Shown: piece after piece, positions 18,120 to 21,191 of the stretch
Numbering within the stretch: position 1 is the first letter of the stretch
Layout: the number at the start of each line of letters is the position of its first letter
Source: Chara braunii
Taxonomy: Eukaryota; Streptophyta; Charophyceae; Charales; Characeae
Assembly: GCA_003427395.1 (NCBI GenBank)
Contig: BFEA01000803.1
Coordinates: 423,810 to 445,000, forward strand
Direction: 5' to 3'
Length of the DNA: 21,191 bases
Notes under the pieces: model-generated
What the model was told of the DNA's origin: nothing
Databases searched by the model: none
The model's input: only the letters and a program-made list of their open reading frames with translations
Made by a program: the position numbers and the translations under genes

Positions 18120-19937
18120 TTATCCGTTCGGCTGCCCCTTTGCTTCCTCTTGTCCCCACTGTTTGGGGGGGCTGTATGTGGCATCCTCTTGCATTGAAGA
18201 CTCCCCTTCCTTTATGCTCTTTTCCCCTGCAACCTCAGTCCCGCTCTGTTGTATCTGCGCTGAGGGGGTGAGTTTCTTCCTTTGGATGTCGGTGCCATCT
18301 GCATCTTCCTCTTCCCGAATGTCCTGCCCAGCAGCGGGGCCCAGGACGCCACGGGAGCAGTTATTATCATCCCGTGACGGCCCGGGTTCCGCCTGTTGTT
18401 TTTGAACCCAGATTGATTTCCCTCCTTTCTTCCCCACCGTTTTCCAGCTTGAGTTTTCCGTGCTCCCCTGCGGGAGGCTCACCTGTGTCTCTTGTACCTT
18501 CTCCTCCACCGGAGCCGGGGGGGTCCATGTGTTCGGGGGGCGCGTCCCCCAGTCCGGTTCCCCAGTTCTTTCCCATTTCCACCCAATTGAGGTGCCTTCC
18601 TTCGTACGGTCCTCAATATAGACTCACCCTTCATGTCCTAGGTCCACTGCTCTCCAATGGGTCACCTTGACCGGGTCTCTCAACAGTCTCCCCGTTGCCC
18701 GAGCCCTTTTTTGCGGATGAAGTGGACAGACGTACTCCGTACTCAGGTGGCCGTATGCTCTGCACTTATGGCACCACGGTCTCAGTTTGTGCGCTGTGTG
18801 AATCATGTACTCCTTCCCCCCTACCTGATACGGAATCACGTCATCGAGAATGGTTGGCCCTGGGGAAAATCCAGAGCCAGCATTAAGTAGTCATCCCTCT
18901 TGGCCACGAAGGAGGGGAGGGGGTCTATAAACGCGACAATGTCGTACAATCCAAAATCATATACAAATGCAGCTTGGATTTTGACTGGGATATGGCGGAA
19001 CTCCACCCAGTAGAAATCTTGCATCAGTTGTGCCCTCCTCTCTTCCAGCTCCATTCTACGTTGTGGCACCCACGGGTAAATCCGAACCTCCGACCGCTCA
19101 CAACGAAGGCGCTTCCACCCATCAATCGCGATTTTATCTGATTAGTGCAAGCACAAGACCGTGAACAGGGTGTTGGAGACCGGTTGGATCAGAAACTGGT
19201 CGTGGGCCAAGTCAGCACTTTTTTTCAGTATTTCCAGTCGACGGCCGATCCACTTAACGTTATCGTTGACCGATTTGAAGGCAGTGTCGTCATGGAACGC
19301 CCAATTATTGGTGTGTTTCGTGTAGATCTCAGGCTATGCCATTTTTGGGGTATGCCTTCACCATGACCTGCTTTCCTCCATGCGTTACCACTCGTGTTTC
19401 TGATGGAAGCAGAAATTTCATCATGAAAAAGGCCCGTGCTGGTGGCAAGCCGTCCAGAGGAATGTCGAGATTTCCCGTATGCAGGCTGCTCTGGCCCCGT
19501 TGAATGGTTAGGGTTTGGCCCTACCTTCTTCCCCCGAATACAACATACGGTCATTATAGCTGTATATGAGGCATTTTTCAGTCTAGATACACCTATAATG
19601 ACCGTACGTTGTATTCGGCGGAAGAAGGTAGTGTGGGTTTTGGAGTTTGTCTGCCCAGGTGAGTTGCGGCTGATCATTACTCAATTCCTGGACGGAGGGG
19701 GGTGCCCTCCCCTTGTGGAGTGTTTTCCCCCATGACTCCATCTCCTTCTCCTCCTCTGTCAGTACCCCTGTGTCGTCTATCTGCTGCATTTCCGTACTCA
19801 GACCTTTCTCCCCCTGTGGGGGGGCTGGGGGACGGGTGTCTTCGGGGCATTGTTCGGATGTGACCAGCGTTATGCCGGAGCTGTTCGTCTGCCAGAACAG
19901 CCTAGGGGGCCTGTTGAAAGCGAGTTTTTTGGCCTGA
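18120..19937 (-). pseudogene. LINE-B ORF1 N-terminal and knuckle region, broken
   Basis: Pieces matching LINE-A ORF1 in order: a start-proximal acidic segment (19937-19631), the inserted hairpin element (19524-19628), FFMMKFLLP (about 19430), LRCERSEVRIYPW and QDFYWVEF (about 19110-19010, parallel to LRCHGSVVTIQPW and REHFWVQF). A knuckle of form C-x2-C-x4-H-x6-C lies at 18726-18773. The frame then continues through an in-frame TGA (18624-18626) to TAA at 18120-18122. A frameshift lies near 18850, just before the knuckle, and stops are frequent between 19140 and 19340. No start codon can be assigned with confidence. Confidence 0.75.
19522..19630. mobile_element. 105-bp MITE-like hairpin with TA target duplication
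   Basis: The arms 19521-19565 and 19587-19631 are inverse complements with 3 mismatches in 45 positions, around a 21-nt loop. The element proper would be 19524-19628, starting CCTTCTTCC and ending GGAAGAAGG, flanked by TA on both sides, as for Tc1/mariner-type insertions. It interrupts LINE-B ORF1: removing it with one TA brings the two ORF1 pieces into one frame, with a TAG codon at the join. It has no coding capacity and would need a transposase from elsewhere. Confidence 0.75.
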
Positions 19938-19939
19938 TT

Positions 19940-20229
19940 CCTCGAAGAAGTGAACGTTGTCGTTTTCACAAAACATGGAAAGGCGAAGACCGAGATGGTA
20001 GTGTTCTTTGACTGTAAGCTGCAGCAAAAGAAAGTCAGTGCAACATGCGAGACGCCGCAGAGGGAAAGGTACAAAGCATGTGCTTGAGTGTATGAGACGC
20101 TTTTTCAAGCCAAAGGCTTTCTCTTCTCTATTGCTAAATGGGATAGAAATAATGAAATGTGATGCAATTGCGAGGCTATGCCCGCTTAGCCCTACGGGCC
20201 TTATTTGCAACAAGGTCGGCCGCCCTAAG
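19940..20229. other. Interval upstream of LINE-B ORF1, no gene recognised
   Basis: The minus strand holds an open frame joined to LINE-B ORF1 (up to 20074) and another of 134 codons in a different frame, neither with motifs. This may be the LINE-B 5' UTR or flanking DNA. Confidence 0.35.
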
Positions 20230-20545
20230 TGAAGGCAGGCACGACAGGCCCTCAGGGCCTCGTTTTCAGGGTACCCCCGCAAATGGGGAAATTCAGGCAG
20301 TTGCACAGCATCAGTTGGTTGAATGAACTCAGGCCCTGGGCCGCCCGTGTGAATGAATGTAAAGCAGGCCCTGGGCTGGGTACGGGTACCGGGCCAAGCA
20401 CAGGCCGAAAGCAGTTGGGCACATGCAACTACTTCAGGCCCAATGCCTGCATTCCTCGTGACTGGGCCTCAGGCTACCGGGGCCTACTGGAAGCTTCTTG
20501 GACGGGACGCAGGCAGGCCACGGGGATATAGGCAAGGGCCAGCCT
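20199..20545. repeat. GGCC-rich interval
   Basis: At least a dozen GGCC words, many as CAGGCCC or GGGCCT, cluster here, including the perfect odd palindrome AGGCCCTCAGGGCCT at 20246-20260. No fixed period is visible. No coding motif is seen in the frames that cross it or the 200 nt that follow. Confidence 0.5.
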
Positions 20546-20759
20546 CCTCATTGGACATTCGGGTGCTGGCTGCATGCGGCAAGAGCGCTGCTGCTCTATT
20601 TGCTGGCTGGCGCCCTCGCACTCACGGGCGAGTGTGGAAGAAGCAGGCAGCCATAGCCACGCTGCCTGCTGTAAGCTGGGTTGGGCGCAGGTTGGTCCTT
20701 GGGTGCTAGAGGCATCTGTGCGGTGAGGATCGGGGTTGAGAGCGAAGCGGGAGTCATAC

Positions 20760-20942
20760 CTNGTGCTTGAGACGAGCGGCATTGGCCGCATATGCTCGTA
20801 CTTCAGTGAAGCTGTTGACTTCAACCTCGGCATTGTAGTAGTAGGCTAGATAGGATCTGCCATCTTGTCGTCTGGGCGCCGAGCGCCAATAGGANACCAA
20901 CTCTTGTTCTTCGTTGATGATGATGAGAGACAATTTCAGCAT
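20760..20942 (-). CDS. Possible small exon of an unrecognised gene
   Basis: From ATG at 20942 the minus strand encodes about 61 residues of balanced composition (for example DGRSYLAYYYNAEVEV, ARLKH), unlike the low-complexity frames nearby. At 20760 an AG is followed by GTATGA, which would serve as a 5' splice donor just before an in-frame TGA. No downstream exon could be identified, and ambiguous bases at 20762 and 20895 fall inside. It may equally be a fragment within a mobile element. Confidence 0.25.
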
Positions 20943-21088
20943 TGTCAATTATGAACTATTGCTGTGTTCTTATTTGGTATAACTCGTGATGCCATTCTGC
21001 TTATGGTTCGAGGTCATGGCTATTTGGTCNCTCATGTATGATGCTGTTTGNGTTCTGGAATTCGCTATTGCTCATCTTCCTTGNAATT
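20943..21088 (+). mobile_element. Probable 3' part of a 5' LTR
   Basis: This is assigned only because it lies directly upstream of the primer-binding site. If the ambiguous base at 21084 is C, the LTR would end in the usual CA at 21084-21085, a few nt before the site. The LTR start could not be found, as no second copy is in the window. Ambiguous bases also at 21030 and 21051. Confidence 0.4.
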
Positions 21089-21100
21089 TGGTATCAGAGC
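21089..21100 (+). other. LTR retrotransposon primer-binding site (initiator tRNA-Met)
   Basis: TGGTATCAGAGC is the standard primer-binding site of plant Copia and Gypsy elements, complementary to the 3' end of plant initiator tRNA-Met. The gag-pol body would lie beyond the right window edge; the remaining 91 nt show no recognisable gag sequence. Confidence 0.75.
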
Positions 21101-21191
21101 TGTGGTACGATTGCGCTCATCTGGCGCTTGTCTTCTGCCTTATACGGTACATACATGCGGTCTGCTGAGAGAGTTTGGCCGTAAGTGGTGT

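Larger units (their letters stand above)
11981..19940 (-). mobile_element. LINE-B: old, heavily mutated non-LTR retrotransposon
   Basis: Read on the minus strand, this has the same order as LINE-A: ORF1 with a CCHC knuckle, C-terminal extension, endonuclease, reverse transcriptase, CCHC finger, then a 3' UTR. A tail-like run (11 A residues with G interruptions, 11981-12002) and a nearby stem-loop give a possible 3' end. The 5' end is not clear; ORF1-like sequence is recognisable from about 19937. In-frame stops of all three kinds, several frameshifts and an inserted hairpin element show it is long inactive. Protein similarity to LINE-A is obvious in motif order but low, so the two are separate families, not recent copies of each other. 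Confidence 0.85.

Noticed and set aside
17674-18405. 243-codon plus-strand frame
   Set aside because: It is antisense to LINE-B ORF1, Ser/Pro-rich, and has no domain.
19521-19631. Rho-independent terminator or attachment site
   Set aside because: The hairpin is far too long and lacks a T tract; TA flanks and eukaryotic LINE context fit a MITE better.

Overview
The window is eukaryotic repeat-rich DNA, most likely from a streptophyte (land plant or charophyte alga). Two clues point there. Near the right end is the 12-base primer-binding site typical of plant LTR retrotransposons (complementary to the plant initiator tRNA-Met 3' end). A decayed tRNA-Tyr-like sequence resembles the plant mitochondrial form. 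The species cannot be fixed from the sequence. I see no bacterial-style operons, CRISPR array or rRNA, and no convincing intact host gene.

Layout, left to right. (1) 1-7659: LINE-A, a long non-LTR retrotransposon on the minus strand whose 3' end runs off the left edge. It has a gag-like ORF1 with a CCHC knuckle, an in-frame C-terminal extension behind a TAA codon, then ORF2 with APE-type endonuclease, reverse transcriptase and a C-terminal CCHC finger. It looks young, but it has one frameshift, two in-frame TAA codons and no RT 'RQGDP' motif, so this copy should be inactive. A 29-nt A tract touches the ORF1 ATG. (2) 7660-9720: non-coding DNA with a pyrimidine-rich tract holding a 136-bp tandem duplication, then a degenerate CACGTC-rich minisatellite inside a 246-bp higher-order repeat, then a tRNA-Tyr-like remnant. 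(3) 9720-11980: low-complexity DNA with a compound (CT)n-gap-(CA)n microsatellite, an ORF with one C2HC-type zinc finger, an alternating purine-pyrimidine run, and a 28-bp direct duplication. (4) 11981-about 19940: LINE-B, a second and much older LINE of the same architecture and strand. It is broken by many nonsense codons, a 14-bp tandem duplication, a catalytic Asp-to-Asn change in the RT, and a 105-bp hairpin element resembling a TA-targeting MITE inserted in ORF1. (5) 19940-21191: GGCC-rich non-coding DNA, a possible small exon, and the likely 5' LTR end plus primer-binding site of an LTR retrotransposon whose body lies beyond the right edge.

How the parts work together: in each LINE, ORF1 would bind element RNA. 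ORF2 would nick the target with its endonuclease and copy the RNA from the nick. Neither copy appears able to do this now. Comparing the two shows which breaks are copy-specific (stops, frameshifts, deletions) and which features are family traits (a long ORF1 with an extra C-terminal domain, TGA as the final ORF1 stop, and possibly a 3' stem-loop).
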